Positions 18,452-26,821 of a stretch of DNA of 64,000 bases are shown here, one piece after another (the first letter of the stretch is position 1; each line of letters opens with the position of its first letter). This DNA is from an uncultured Erythrobacter sp. (lineage in GTDB: Bacteria > Pseudomonadota > Alphaproteobacteria > Sphingomonadales > Sphingomonadaceae): contig CANLVN010000003.1 in assembly GCA_947494705.1 (NCBI GenBank), positions 248,001 through 312,000 of the forward strand, in the 5' to 3' direction. The translations under genes and the position numbers were made by a program. The notes beneath the pieces were generated by a model, which did no database searches, was not told where the DNA came from, and was given only the letters and a program-made list of their open reading frames with translations.

Positions 18452-19187
18452 AATCAAGGCCCGCATGGGCGCCCTAGCGCTGGCAGGCGCCGTTCTCGCA
18501 GCACCCGCCATGGCAAGCGCCGGCGTGGTGGTGAAATCCTCGGGCCCGTCGTCGGGCACTTACCCCGTTGGCAAGAAGGTGGCCGACAGTTCGTCGATCA
18601 CTCTACGCGCGGGCGACCGGATCACCGTTCTCACCGATGACGGCACCAAGGTCATGCAGGGACCGGGCACGTTCCGCGTGGGCGAAGGCGCAACGCGCAC
18701 CCGCGCTCGCTTCTCCAACCTTACGCGTCAGAACGCTGCACGGCGGGTTCGCACCGGGGCCGTTCGCGGCACCGGCGAAGGACCGGTGCGCAGCCCGAAC
18801 CTGTGGTATGTCAATGTCGCAGCGAGCGGGACGATGTGCCTTTACGACCTCGCCTCGGTACGCCTGTGGCGGCCCGACGCGACTTCAGGCCAGACCTTCA
18901 CCGTCACCGAAGCGAGCACCAATTCCTCGCTCGACGTCGAATTCGTAGAGACCGAGGCCGTGCGCTCGCTCGATCCGGAAAATTTCTCGCTGACCAGCGG
19001 CAGTTCGTACACCATCAGCGGCCCTGCAGGCGAAGATGGGACGCCATCGAACGCGAATGTGACATTCGTCGCATTGAGCGAAGATTACGACGCGCCCGAT
19101 GCGCTGGCTGAAGCGCTCATCGCCAACGGCTGCACGACCCAACTCGAATTGCTGGCCGACACGATGGAAGCCTCGGTCCGACGCTGA
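18438..19187 (+). CDS. Exported protein of unknown family, FecR-like N-terminal pattern
   Basis: 249 aa. The ATG at 18438 is preceded by ATGGGGGAGC, and the gene overlaps the cyclase end. It has a signal peptide (~1-28, ending in AMASA). The mature N-terminal part (TYPVGKKV, SSITLRAGDRITVLTDDG, GPGTFRVGEG) recalls FecR domains in its order of 'raised value, threshold, GTF' strings, though I cannot assign it to that family firmly. Two Cys (GTMCLYD and ANGCTTQ) could form a disulfide in the periplasm. As the last gene of the TPS-CHAT-cyclase operon it is a candidate ligand or regulator of the CHASE2 sensor, mirroring the FecR gene at the other end of the locus. Confidence 0.75.
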   Translation: MFSDKIKARMGALALAGAVLAAPAMASAGVVVKSSGPSSGTYPVGKKVADSSSITLRAGDRITVLTDDGTKVMQGPGTFRVGEGATRTRARFSNLTRQNAARRVRTGAVRGTGEGPVRSPNLWYVNVAASGTMCLYDLASVRLWRPDATSGQTFTVTEASTNSSLDVEFVETEAVRSLDPENFSLTSGSSYTISGPAGEDGTPSNANVTFVALSEDYDAPDALAEALIANGCTTQLELLADTMEASVRR

Positions 19188-19248
19188 TCGGGCCGCGGCA
19201 GTTTCGCCCGGACGCAACTTTCCCACCGCAGCGCGCGTATCTTCGGCC

Positions 19249-19602
19249 ATGAAGGAAACGCGCGTAAAAGTCTGGTTCGACGGCGGTTGCCCGCTGTGTC
19301 AGCGCGAGATTGCGGCGATGAAGCGGCTCGACCGTGGCGGCCGTATCCGCTTCGTCGATGTCTCCCAGGATGGACCGGCTGACTGCCCGGTCGAGCGAAG
19401 TGAACTGCTCGCCCGCTTCCATGCCGAAGAGGATGGAGAGGTGCTGGACGGCGCAGCGGCCTTTGCTGCGATGTGGCGCGCTATCCGGGTGCTCAGGCCA
19501 CTTGGGCTGCTGGCCCGCAATCGCGCGGTGCTCGCCGCACTGGAGTGGCTCTATCGCCGCTTCCTGAAGGTGCGCCCCGCGTTGCAGAAACTGGTGAGCT
19601 AG
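19249..19602 (+). CDS. DCC-family (DUF393) thiol-disulfide oxidoreductase-like protein
   Basis: 117 aa. The DCC signature is at the N-terminus: VWFDGGCPLCQREI, with a CPLC pair like a thioredoxin active site. AALEWLYRRF near the C-terminus is also typical. The frame is open upstream into the previous gene, but the ATG at 19249 gives normal family length. It is 61 bases after the previous gene and may or may not be part of that operon. DCC proteins are poorly characterised; a redox role is inferred from the Cys pair. Confidence 0.85.
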   Translation: MKETRVKVWFDGGCPLCQREIAAMKRLDRGGRIRFVDVSQDGPADCPVERSELLARFHAEEDGEVLDGAAAFAAMWRAIRVLRPLGLLARNRAVLAALEWLYRRFLKVRPALQKLVS

Positions 19603-19681
19603 CTTTCACGAAAACGCTTGCCCCGCTTCGCTGCATCGTCTTTCCTCTCCGCAAAGAGAGATCAGAGAGAGGAGCCGTGCG

Positions 19682-20842
19682 ATGAGCAATTTCGGCGGGA
19701 TGCAGAACGAGATCTACAATGCCGGCCTGCAGGGTATCCTGCCCGATTATCCGGTCGATTTCGCTACTTTGGAGGCGCGCGCGCATGAAGCGCTCGGGCC
19801 GATGCTGACCAATTACGTCGCAGGCGGATGCGGCGACGAACACACGCAGGACACCAATGCCAGCGCCTTTCACCACTGGGGCATGGTCCCTCGAATGATG
19901 GTCGACTGTGCTGAGCGCGACCTTGGCATCGACCTGTTCGGGATGAAACTGCCCACGCCACTTTTCATGGCACCGATCGGGCTCAACGGTGAAGCCACAC
20001 AGGATCGCCACGGCGACATGGCCGCAGCGCGCGCTTCGGCGCAGACCGGGGTGCCGTTCTGCGTTTCGACGCTGAGTAACGATCCGATGGAGGATGTGTT
20101 CGGTGCGTGTGGCGACACCCCCGCCTTCTTTCAGCTTTACACCCCGCGCAACCGCGAACTGGCCGAGAGCCTTATCAAGCGCGCTGAGGCTTCGGGCGCG
20201 AAAGCGCTGGTCGTGACGCTCGACACCTGGGTCACTGGGTGGCGTCCGCGCGACCTGAACGCGTCGAACTTCCCGCAACTGCGCGGCAAGGTCATGCAGA
20301 ACTATTTCACCGACCCGGTCTTTCGCTCGCTGCTCGACAAGCCGCCCGAGGAAGAACCACGCGCTGCGATCATGCTGTTCGCGGCGATCTTCGGCCAGGT
20401 GCTGACCTGGGAGGACATGGACTGGTTCAAGTCGGTCACCGACCTGCCCATCGTGCTCAAGGGAATCTGCCACCCCGAAGACGTGCGCAAGGCCAAGGAC
20501 CACGGCGCGGATGCGATCTATTGCTCGAACCATGGCGGGCGTCAGGCCAATGGCGGGATCGCCACGATCGACCTGCTGCCCGATGTGGTCGAGGCGGCGG
20601 GCGACACGCCTGTCCTGTTTGACAGCGGGGTGCGTTCAGGCACCGATGCGGTCAAGGCGCTGGCCATGGGCGCGACGGCGGTCGGGGTGGGGCGGCCCTA
20701 CACCTATGGCCTCGCGATTGGAGGCGATGCAGGCGCGGCGTGGGTTCTGCGATCAATCCTCGCAGAGGCCGACCTGCTGATGGCGGTAAACGGCTATCCG
20801 ACACTGGCCGACGTGCGCGCGGCAGGGGTCCGGCGCTGCTGA
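19682..20842 (+). CDS. FMN-dependent alpha-hydroxy-acid oxidase, lactate 2-monooxygenase-like
   Basis: 386 aa, close to the length of lactate 2-monooxygenase (about 390). FMN/substrate residues are recognisable: MAPIGLNGEATQDRHGD, FQLYTPRNRE, VTLDTWVTGWRPRDLN, LKGICHPEDV, the catalytic His in CSNHGGRQ, and DSGVRSGTD near the phosphate site. The family oxidises L-2-hydroxy acids such as lactate. The longer N-terminus and the TWVTGWRPRDL string point to the lactate monooxygenase branch rather than respiratory LldD. A good AGAGAGGAG ribosome binding site precedes the ATG. It lies upstream of alanine dehydrogenase, which also works around pyruvate, but 464 bases separate them. Confidence 0.88.
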   Translation: MSNFGGMQNEIYNAGLQGILPDYPVDFATLEARAHEALGPMLTNYVAGGCGDEHTQDTNASAFHHWGMVPRMMVDCAERDLGIDLFGMKLPTPLFMAPIGLNGEATQDRHGDMAAARASAQTGVPFCVSTLSNDPMEDVFGACGDTPAFFQLYTPRNRELAESLIKRAEASGAKALVVTLDTWVTGWRPRDLNASNFPQLRGKVMQNYFTDPVFRSLLDKPPEEEPRAAIMLFAAIFGQVLTWEDMDWFKSVTDLPIVLKGICHPEDVRKAKDHGADAIYCSNHGGRQANGGIATIDLLPDVVEAAGDTPVLFDSGVRSGTDAVKALAMGATAVGVGRPYTYGLAIGGDAGAAWVLRSILAEADLLMAVNGYPTLADVRAAGVRRC

Positions 20843-21306
20843 CAGGCATCGACTTGCGGCGAAGCAACTGAACGCAAAAACCACAACATCGCAACGAATT
20901 GCATGCGCTGGAGCAGACTGAGCTTGACTCGCGCGGCAAAAAATTTCGGCCAAAACCAAATTGCGACTCAGTTTTCCACAGCTTGGGTGTTACTTTACGG
21001 CGACCTAACAACGCGACTCGGGGAATCGTAGAGTGGAAAAGCCGACAATCATCTCATCCGGACCAGATGCGATGGGCCGGACTGTCTGTTTCGGAGACGA
21101 GAATTCACGTCGCGCGCGTTATGGGCGAATTCGCCCGATGCCCCGCAGAAGCGGAATGGGTCGGATGTTCGCAAGCTTTCTCTCGCGCCGCTGAGCCCGT
21201 TCGGGTCGCCACAAGCGACGAGACAACGCCTCCATCATTTGTTTCAATTGAAACCTTGTTGCGCGACCTCTATCGACGTGCTGACCGGATTCGATAGGAG
21301 AGAGCG
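20843..21306 (+). promoter_or_regulatory. Long intergenic leader upstream of ald
   Basis: 464 bases with no gene I would support. A 132-codon plus-strand frame crosses it, but it lacks a ribosome binding site and any recognisable domain. The notable element is the perfect palindrome listed separately, about 50 bases before the ald ATG; a TAGGAGAGAG ribosome binding site follows. Confidence 0.5.
21241..21254. promoter_or_regulatory. Perfect 14-bp palindrome upstream of ald, probable operator
   Basis: GTTTCAATTGAAAC is a perfect palindrome and unusually AT-rich for this GC-rich DNA. It ends 52 bases before the ald start codon. Alanine dehydrogenase genes are commonly controlled by Lrp/AsnC-family regulators (AldR and relatives), so this may be the binding site; that link is inferred. 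Confidence 0.5.
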
Positions 21307-22389
21307 ATGCTCGTCGGCGTCCCCAAAGAAATCAAGAACCACGAATATCGCGTCGGCCTGACTCCCGAGGCAGCGCGCGAATATATCTCAAACGGGCATC
21401 GCGTCATGCTCGAGACCAATGCGGGATCGGGCATTGGCAAGACGGACGACGATTATCGCGCTATCGGCACCGAAATCGTCGACACGCCGCAAGAGGTCTT
21501 TGCCAGTGCCGACATGATCGTGAAGGTCAAGGAACCGCAGCCGGGCGAATGGGTCCAGCTGCGCGAAGGCCAGATCCTCTTCACCTATCTCCACCTCGCG
21601 CCCGACCCCGACCAGACCCGCGGCCTGATGGAAGCGGGCGTCTCGGCGGTGGCATACGAGACGGTGACCGGCCCCAATGGCGGACTGCCTCTGCTCGCGC
21701 CGATGAGCGAGGTCGCCGGACGGCTCTCGATAGAAGCGGGCGCGCATGCCCTGCGTGCGCATAATGGCGGACGTGGCACGCTGATGGGCGGGGTGCCCGG
21801 CGTGCTCCCGGCCAAGGTGGTCATCCTTGGCGGCGGTGTCGTCGGCACGCAGGCCGCGCGCATGGCGGTGGGCCTGGGCGCGAATGTCGAGATCTTCGAC
21901 CGCTCGCTGCCGCGCCTTCGCGAACTCGACGAGATGTTCCAGGGTCGCGCCAGCACACGCTATTCGACCGCCGGCACGATCGAGCAGGCGATTGCCGATG
22001 CCGATGTCGTGGTCGGCGCGGTACTAATCCCCGGCGCAAGCGCTCCGCACCTTGTCCAGCGCGAGGACCTAAAGCTGATGAAGCCGCGCGCGGTGCTGGT
22101 CGACGTTGCGATCGATCAGGGTGGTTGCTTCGAAACCTCGCACGCGACGACGCATGAGGAGCCGACCTATGAAGTCGACGGGATCATCCATTACTGCGTC
22201 GCCAACATGCCCGGCGCGGTGCCGCTGACCTCAAGCTACGCGCTCAATAACGCGACCTTGCCCTTCGGCCTCGCGCTGGCGAACAAAGGTCTCAAGGCCT
22301 GCGAGGACGACCCGCACCTCAAGCTTGGCCTGAACGTGCATGAAGGCAAGATCGTCAACGCAGCTGTGGCGGAGAGCCTCGGCTTCTGA
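21307..22389 (+). CDS. ald: Alanine dehydrogenase
   Basis: 360 aa, the usual length for the family. It interconverts L-alanine and pyruvate plus ammonia with NAD. The start MLVGVPKEIKNHEYRVGLTP is diagnostic. The catalytic Lys75 (IVKVKEPQ) and His96 (YLHLAPD) are present, and the NAD-binding motif VVILGGGVVGTQAARMA lies at ~175-192. A TAGGAGAGAGCG sequence precedes the ATG. It is convergent with the FAH-family gene, with only three bases between their ends. Confidence 0.97.
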   Translation: MLVGVPKEIKNHEYRVGLTPEAAREYISNGHRVMLETNAGSGIGKTDDDYRAIGTEIVDTPQEVFASADMIVKVKEPQPGEWVQLREGQILFTYLHLAPDPDQTRGLMEAGVSAVAYETVTGPNGGLPLLAPMSEVAGRLSIEAGAHALRAHNGGRGTLMGGVPGVLPAKVVILGGGVVGTQAARMAVGLGANVEIFDRSLPRLRELDEMFQGRASTRYSTAGTIEQAIADADVVVGAVLIPGASAPHLVQREDLKLMKPRAVLVDVAIDQGGCFETSHATTHEEPTYEVDGIIHYCVANMPGAVPLTSSYALNNATLPFGLALANKGLKACEDDPHLKLGLNVHEGKIVNAAVAESLGF

Positions 22390-22392
22390 GGC

Positions 22393-23403
22393 TCAGGCCT
22401 CCACCACCGTCTGTTCGATGCTGCCGAAGATCGAGTGGTTGTCGGCATCGCGCATCTCGACCTTCACCGTGTCGCCGGGCGCCATGAAGCGTGTCGTCGG
22501 TTCGCCGTCGCGGATCGTCTCGATCATGCGGATTTCGGCGATGCAGGAATAGCCCGCGCCACCTTCGGCGACAGGCTTGCCTGGGCCGCCGTCCTCGCCC
22601 TTGTTCGAGATCGTGCCCGACCCGATGATCGAACCTGCGCATAGCGAGCGCGTCTTCGCGGCGTGCGCGACCAGCTGCGCCATGTTGAAGGTTGCGTCCT
22701 GACCGACCTGAGCGCGGCCGAATGGCTCGCCATTGTAGTCGACCATCAGTGGCAGATGAATCAGCGAGTCTGCCCACGCTTCGCCCAACTCGTCTGGCGT
22801 AACCGCGACGGGGGAGAAGGCGCTTGCGGGCTTGGACTGGAAGAACCCGAAGCCCTTCGCGAGTTCGCCCGGAATCAGGCCGCGCAGGGACACGTCGTTG
22901 ACCAGCATGATGAGCTTGATGTGTTTCGCGGCATCTTCGACTGACACGCCCATCGGCACATCGTCGACCACCACGGCGACCTCGCCCTCCATGTCACAGC
23001 CCCATGCTTGGTCGCCCAGCGGGATGTCGGCGCGCGGCGGCAGGAAGCCGTCGCTGCCGCCCTGATACATCAGCGGGTCGTGGTAGAAGCTGTCGGGTAC
23101 CTCGGCATCGCGCGCTTTGCGCACGAGCTCGACGTGATTGATATAGGCGCTGCCATCGGCCCACTGATAGGCGCGGGGCAGGGGCGAGTGCGCGTGCCGC
23201 TCATGGAAGCGCTCGCACGGCACCGTTTCGTGTTCGACATCGCGCGCCAGCACTTCGAGTTCGGGCGCGATGCGCTCCCAGTCGTCGAGCGCGGCTTGCA
23301 TCGTCGGCGCGATGTAACCTGCCGCACAGCAGCGAGTCAGGTCCTTGGAGACGACGACGAGTTTGCCGTCGCGCGTGCCGTTGTCGATTGTTGCGAGTTT
23401 CAT
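22393..23403 (-). CDS. Fumarylacetoacetate hydrolase-family protein
   Basis: 336 aa from the ATG at 23403, which overlaps the maiA stop as ATGA (translational coupling); a longer frame upstream is unlikely. The family signature is visible: MEGEVAVVVDDVPMGV with the metal-binding acidic residues, SLRGLIPGELAKGFGFFQSKPASAFSPVAVTP, and GSIIGSGTISNKGEDG. Members cleave C-C bonds in acylpyruvates, as in the last step of tyrosine/homogentisate breakdown. Pairing with maiA supports fumarylacetoacetase or a closely related activity. The protein is shorter than mammalian FAH (about 420 aa), so the exact substrate is uncertain. Confidence 0.9.
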   Translation of the reverse strand: MKLATIDNGTRDGKLVVVSKDLTRCCAAGYIAPTMQAALDDWERIAPELEVLARDVEHETVPCERFHERHAHSPLPRAYQWADGSAYINHVELVRKARDAEVPDSFYHDPLMYQGGSDGFLPPRADIPLGDQAWGCDMEGEVAVVVDDVPMGVSVEDAAKHIKLIMLVNDVSLRGLIPGELAKGFGFFQSKPASAFSPVAVTPDELGEAWADSLIHLPLMVDYNGEPFGRAQVGQDATFNMAQLVAHAAKTRSLCAGSIIGSGTISNKGEDGGPGKPVAEGGAGYSCIAEIRMIETIRDGEPTTRFMAPGDTVKVEMRDADNHSIFGSIEQTVVEA

Positions 23404-24044
23404 GAGGCGGTCTCCGGATTGTCTTTCTGGTTGTCGGGGTGCGCGCGCTCGAAGGCGGGCAGGGCAAGACAAGCCGCCTCGATCCGCGCGATGTGGGGGT
23501 GCGCGTCGATGTCATAGGCGAAGCGACGCGCATTGTAGCATTGGGGAAGCAGCACGACTTCGAACAGTCCGGGTGCATCGAGCAGGCAGTCACCCGTTCC
23601 AAGCTGAGCCAGCCGAGCCTCCAGCGGCTCCAGCGTCCGCGCGAGCCAGTGGCGATACCACACACCGATCTCGTCCTGCGATTTGCCGTATTCGTCCTTC
23701 AGCCACTTCAGCACCGGCAGGTTGAGCGGCGCATGCAGCTCGGTCGCGATGGCATAGGCCAATTCGCGCGCGGTGTAGCGCTGTTCGATGTCGGCGGGCA
23801 GCAGAGGGTTTGCGGGATAGGCTTCATCGAGCCATTCGAGCATCGCCATCGACTGCGCCCGGTCGCGGCCATCGGCTTCCAGCATCGGCACGCTGGCGAA
23901 GGGGTTGCGGCTCGAATAGGCCTCTCCCTTCTGCTCGGCCTTAAGCAGGTTCACGGGGCAGTTTTCGTATTCCAGCCCCTTCAGCTCAAGCGCGATGCGC
24001 AGGCGGTAGGAGGTCGATGAGCGGTAGTAGCCGTAGAGCTTCAT
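23400..24044 (-). CDS. maiA: Maleylacetoacetate isomerase (zeta-class GST)
   Basis: 214 aa, normal for the family. The N-terminal thioredoxin-like domain carries the zeta-class active-site string SSTSYRLRIALELKG; PFASVPMLEADG and QSMAMLEWLDE follow in the glutathione site, then an alpha-helical C-terminal domain (QCYNARRF). It uses glutathione to isomerise maleylacetoacetate to fumarylacetoacetate in homogentisate catabolism. The ATG at 24044 is preceded by CCGGAGGCACGCC. It is first in a two-gene operon with the FAH-family hydrolase; homogentisate dioxygenase is not in the window. Confidence 0.93.
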   Translation of the reverse strand: MKLYGYYRSSTSYRLRIALELKGLEYENCPVNLLKAEQKGEAYSSRNPFASVPMLEADGRDRAQSMAMLEWLDEAYPANPLLPADIEQRYTARELAYAIATELHAPLNLPVLKWLKDEYGKSQDEIGVWYRHWLARTLEPLEARLAQLGTGDCLLDAPGLFEVVLLPQCYNARRFAYDIDAHPHIARIEAACLALPAFERAHPDNQKDNPETAS

Positions 24045-24070
24045 GGCGTGCCTCCGGTCATGGGCCAATT

Positions 24071-24096
24071 CCTACAGGATGGAACACATGGAACAC
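24071..24096 (+). repeat. Dispersed 26-bp repeat, copy A
   Basis: CCTACAGGATGGAACAC followed by ATGGAACAC matches copy B at 53159-53184 at 25 of 26 positions. It includes an internal near-tandem of GGAACAC. It sits between maiA and gcdH, outside genes. Confidence 0.7.
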
Positions 24097-24231
24097 TGCC
24101 CAGGGCGCGAAAAACCGAAGCTTTGTCAGTCCATTCGCGCAAGCGTTCCACAGGTTCAGCGATGATGGCGGCGAATGGTTCCATGCGCGTCCGATAGAGG
24201 GTCGCGGGCGCGTAGGATAGCGTAGCCGACC

Positions 24232-25446
24232 TCAAAACGCCGCGATACCCGTGATGCCCCGGCCCAGGATCAGCGCGTGAACGTCGTGCGTGCCCTCATA
24301 GGTGTTGACCGTTTCGAGGTTCACCATGTGGCGCATCACCTGGTACTCTTCGGAGATACCATTGCCGCCATGCATGTCGCGCGCCGTGCGAGCGATATCG
24401 AGCGCCTTGCCGACATTGTTGCGCTTGACCACGCTGATCATGTCGGGGGCGAAGCGGCCTTCGTCCATCAGGCGCCCGACGCGCAAGCTCGCCTGCAGGC
24501 CCAGAGCGATGTCGGTCAGCATGTCGGCGAGCTTTTTCTGGAACAGCTGCGTTCCGGCGAGCGGGCGGCCGAACTGGGTACGGTCCAGACCATACTGGCG
24601 TGCGGCGTGCATGCAGAACTCCGCCGCGCCCATCGCGCCCCAGCTGATGCCGTAACGCGCGCGATTGAGGCAGCCGAACGGCCCCTTGAGCCCCTGAACA
24701 TTCGGCAGCAGGGCCTCGGCTGGCAACTTCACCTCGTCCATCATGATCATGCCGGTGGTCGAGGCGCGAAGTGAGATCTTGCCTTCGATCTTCGGCGCGG
24801 AAAGCCCCTCCATCCCCTTTTCGAGGATGAAGCCGCGAATGCCCCCGCCATGCGCTTCGGACTTGGCCCAGACCACGAAAACATCGGCAAAGGGTGAGTT
24901 CGAAATCCACGTCTTGGAGCCCGAAATCACGAACCCGTCGCCGTCCTGCTTGGCGTAGGACTTCATGCCCGCCGGATCGCTGCCTGCATCGGGTTCGGTC
25001 AGGCCGAAACAGCCGATGAGTTCGCCGCTGGCGAGACCGGGGAGGTACTTCTCGCGCTGCTCCTGAGAACCATAGGCGTAGATCGGGTGCATCACGAGGC
25101 TCGACTGGACGCTGGCCATCGAACGATAGCCGCTGTCCACTCGCTCTATCTCGCGCGCGATCAGTCCGTAGGAGACATAATTGGCGCCAGCGCCGCCCAG
25201 CTCTTCCGGAATGGTCGCGCCCAACAGGCCCGCCTGTCCCATAAGCGGGAAGAGTTCGGGCGCGGAAACTTCCTCTCGATAGGCCTCGATAACGCGCGGT
25301 TGCAGCTCATCCTGCGCAAAGCCGCGCGCGGCGTCGCGGATCATGCGTTCCTCTTCGGAGAGCTGGCTTTCGAGGTCGAATGGGTCTTCCCAGTTGAACG
25401 GAACGATACCGGCGCTGGCAAGATCGGGGGAAGGCGGGGCGTGCAA
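24232..25446 (-). CDS. gcdH: Glutaryl-CoA dehydrogenase
   Basis: 404 aa acyl-CoA dehydrogenase. It should convert glutaryl-CoA to crotonyl-CoA plus CO2 in lysine/tryptophan degradation, passing electrons to ETF. The catalytic Glu384 lies in [16 protein letters not shown], the glutaryl-CoA dehydrogenase version of this motif. FAD/substrate strings [17 protein letters not shown] and the [16 protein letters not shown] segment are also typical. It is a single gene; its upstream region (25447-25642) separates it from the receiver gene. Confidence 0.95.
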   Translation of the reverse strand: MHAPPSPDLASAGIVPFNWEDPFDLESQLSEEERMIRDAARGFAQDELQPRVIEAYREEVSAPELFPLMGQAGLLGATIPEELGGAGANYVSYGLIAREIERVDSGYRSMASVQSSLVMHPIYAYGSQEQREKYLPGLASGELIGCFGLTEPDAGSDPAGMKSYAKQDGDGFVISGSKTWISNSPFADVFVVWAKSEAHGGGIRGFILEKGMEGLSAPKIEGKISLRASTTGMIMMDEVKLPAEALLPNVQGLKGPFGCLNRARYGISWGAMGAAEFCMHAARQYGLDRTQFGRPLAGTQLFQKKLADMLTDIALGLQASLRVGRLMDEGRFAPDMISVVKRNNVGKALDIARTARDMHGGNGISEEYQVMRHMVNLETVNTYEGTHDVHALILGRGITGIAAF

Positions 25447-25642
25447 GATGGTTACTCCTGAAACTTGATGGCTTTCTCGCAGGGATGGCGTGCCCTTTCA
25501 AGGGACGCACCGTGCCAGAAAGGCGAGGCGGGCCTCGGTCGCGGCTGGGGTAAATGGCCTGCGCGACAATGCAAGTGCGCATCGAGATACGACAGATTAC
25601 CGGCCCGGATGCAGCGTCCGGGCGCGCGGGTGCCGATTGCCT

Positions 25643-26017
25643 TCAGGCTGCGTTGGATTGCATGTCGAAAGTGCCAACCGTCTTGAGCACCTTGGCCGGA
25701 GGGCAGGGCTTGAGCAGGATCGGCTTTCCGGGAAAATTGCTCCGGATGGACTCGCGCGAGTGCTGGCCTGAATGGAAAACCACTTCGACGCCGTTCGCCA
25801 CCAGCGTTTCCGCCAGCGTGTAGGAAAGATCATCCTTCAACGAAATGTCGAGCAACGCGATATCCGGCTTGTGCCGCTCCATCGCGCGCAACGCCGTGGC
25901 CACTGTCGCGTATGGGCCGTCGACTTCGAACCCGGCTTCTTCGAGTGTTTCGCACAGGTCGATGGCGATGATCATCTCGTCTTCGGCGACCAGGATCCTG
26001 GATGAAGTGGTAGTCAT
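25643..26017 (-). CDS. Stand-alone CheY-like response regulator receiver
   Basis: 124 aa, one receiver domain only. The acidic pair (E12, D13 in VAEDEM), the phosphoacceptor Asp57 (ALLDISL) and the conserved Lys103 (ILLKPCPP) are all present, so it should be phosphorylatable. It has no output domain. Such receivers act in phosphorelays or bind a target protein. No histidine kinase is adjacent, so its partner is unknown. Confidence 0.9.
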   Translation of the reverse strand: MTTTSSRILVAEDEMIIAIDLCETLEEAGFEVDGPYATVATALRAMERHKPDIALLDISLKDDLSYTLAETLVANGVEVVFHSGQHSRESIRSNFPGKPILLKPCPPAKVLKTVGTFDMQSNAA

Positions 26018-26104
26018 AGCGAATCATTCCCGCTCACGTTTCGATCCCGGTGCGCAGGAGTGTAACACAGATTGGACGGATTGCCGTGTCGCTTTTGCTC
26101 TGGA

Positions 26105-26737
26105 TCAAGTGTTCCCGAACTTGGAGGCGAAGCCGGCTTCGTCATTGGTCGCGAGAAGCTTGGCCTGTTCGACCCACTGATCTCGCTCGATCCGGCCTTT
26201 GAACCGGCCAAGCGTCGCATCGATCCGGGCGATGTCTTCATCGTTCCACGCGGCGATCTGGTCGAAGCGGGTGATGCCCTTTTCGTTCAGCATAGTCACC
26301 AGCTTGGGACCGACGCCCTTGATGCGTTTGAGATCGTCGGCGTCGCCCGAAGGTGCAGGTGCAGGAGTAGGGGCTGGGGCGGGAGTGGGCGCGGGAGCGG
26401 TCTCTTGCGCTTCGGAAGGTCGGGGCGGCACAGGATCGCCGACGGTCGGGGCAACAGAAACCCCTGCCTCTGCATCGGCATCTTCGCCGGCCGCGGCGAT
26501 CTTGTCCGAATTGGCGTTGGCGCTGGTCTGCCCATATTCCTTTGCGACGGCAGAGGGCGCGTCGATCAACGCCTGATTGCGCGTGGCTTTTTCCGAGCCT
26601 TCGTCGAGCACGTCGCCTTCGGTCCGGTCGATCACCGTAGTCTTGCGGCGGGTGGCGAGGAAAATCAGGATCAATGCTGCGAGCAGCACGACCCCGAAGA
26701 TAATCATCGGGAGAGCTTCGGCGAAAGTGGCGGGCAT
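26105..26737 (-). CDS. Membrane-anchored helix-hairpin-helix protein
   Basis: 210 aa. An N-terminal membrane helix (~10-29) is followed by a variable acidic segment, a Pro/Ala linker (~113-130) and a C-terminal HhH domain (DDLKRIKGVGPKLVTMLNEKGI...FDQIAAW). This HhH is the type often annotated as 'flap endonuclease-1-like 5' DNA nuclease' in membrane proteins of alphaproteobacteria, but no nuclease catalytic residues are visible. The function is unknown; the domain could bind DNA at the membrane or act as a protein-binding module. Confidence 0.8.
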   Translation of the reverse strand: MPATFAEALPMIIFGVVLLAALILIFLATRRKTTVIDRTEGDVLDEGSEKATRNQALIDAPSAVAKEYGQTSANANSDKIAAAGEDADAEAGVSVAPTVGDPVPPRPSEAQETAPAPTPAPAPTPAPAPSGDADDLKRIKGVGPKLVTMLNEKGITRFDQIAAWNDEDIARIDATLGRFKGRIERDQWVEQAKLLATNDEAGFASKFGNT

Positions 26738-26821
26738 CGGTAAGCCTTTCGGTTATCGGTAGTTTGTCCGCGCTTTAGCAGTATGATCGAAGCCGCTGGA
26801 AGCCCCTTTTCCCCGCCAGCA

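Noticed and set aside
20899..21297. 132-codon plus-strand frame upstream of ald
   Set aside because: No ribosome binding site, no recognisable domain, and it covers the palindrome and probable promoter of ald.
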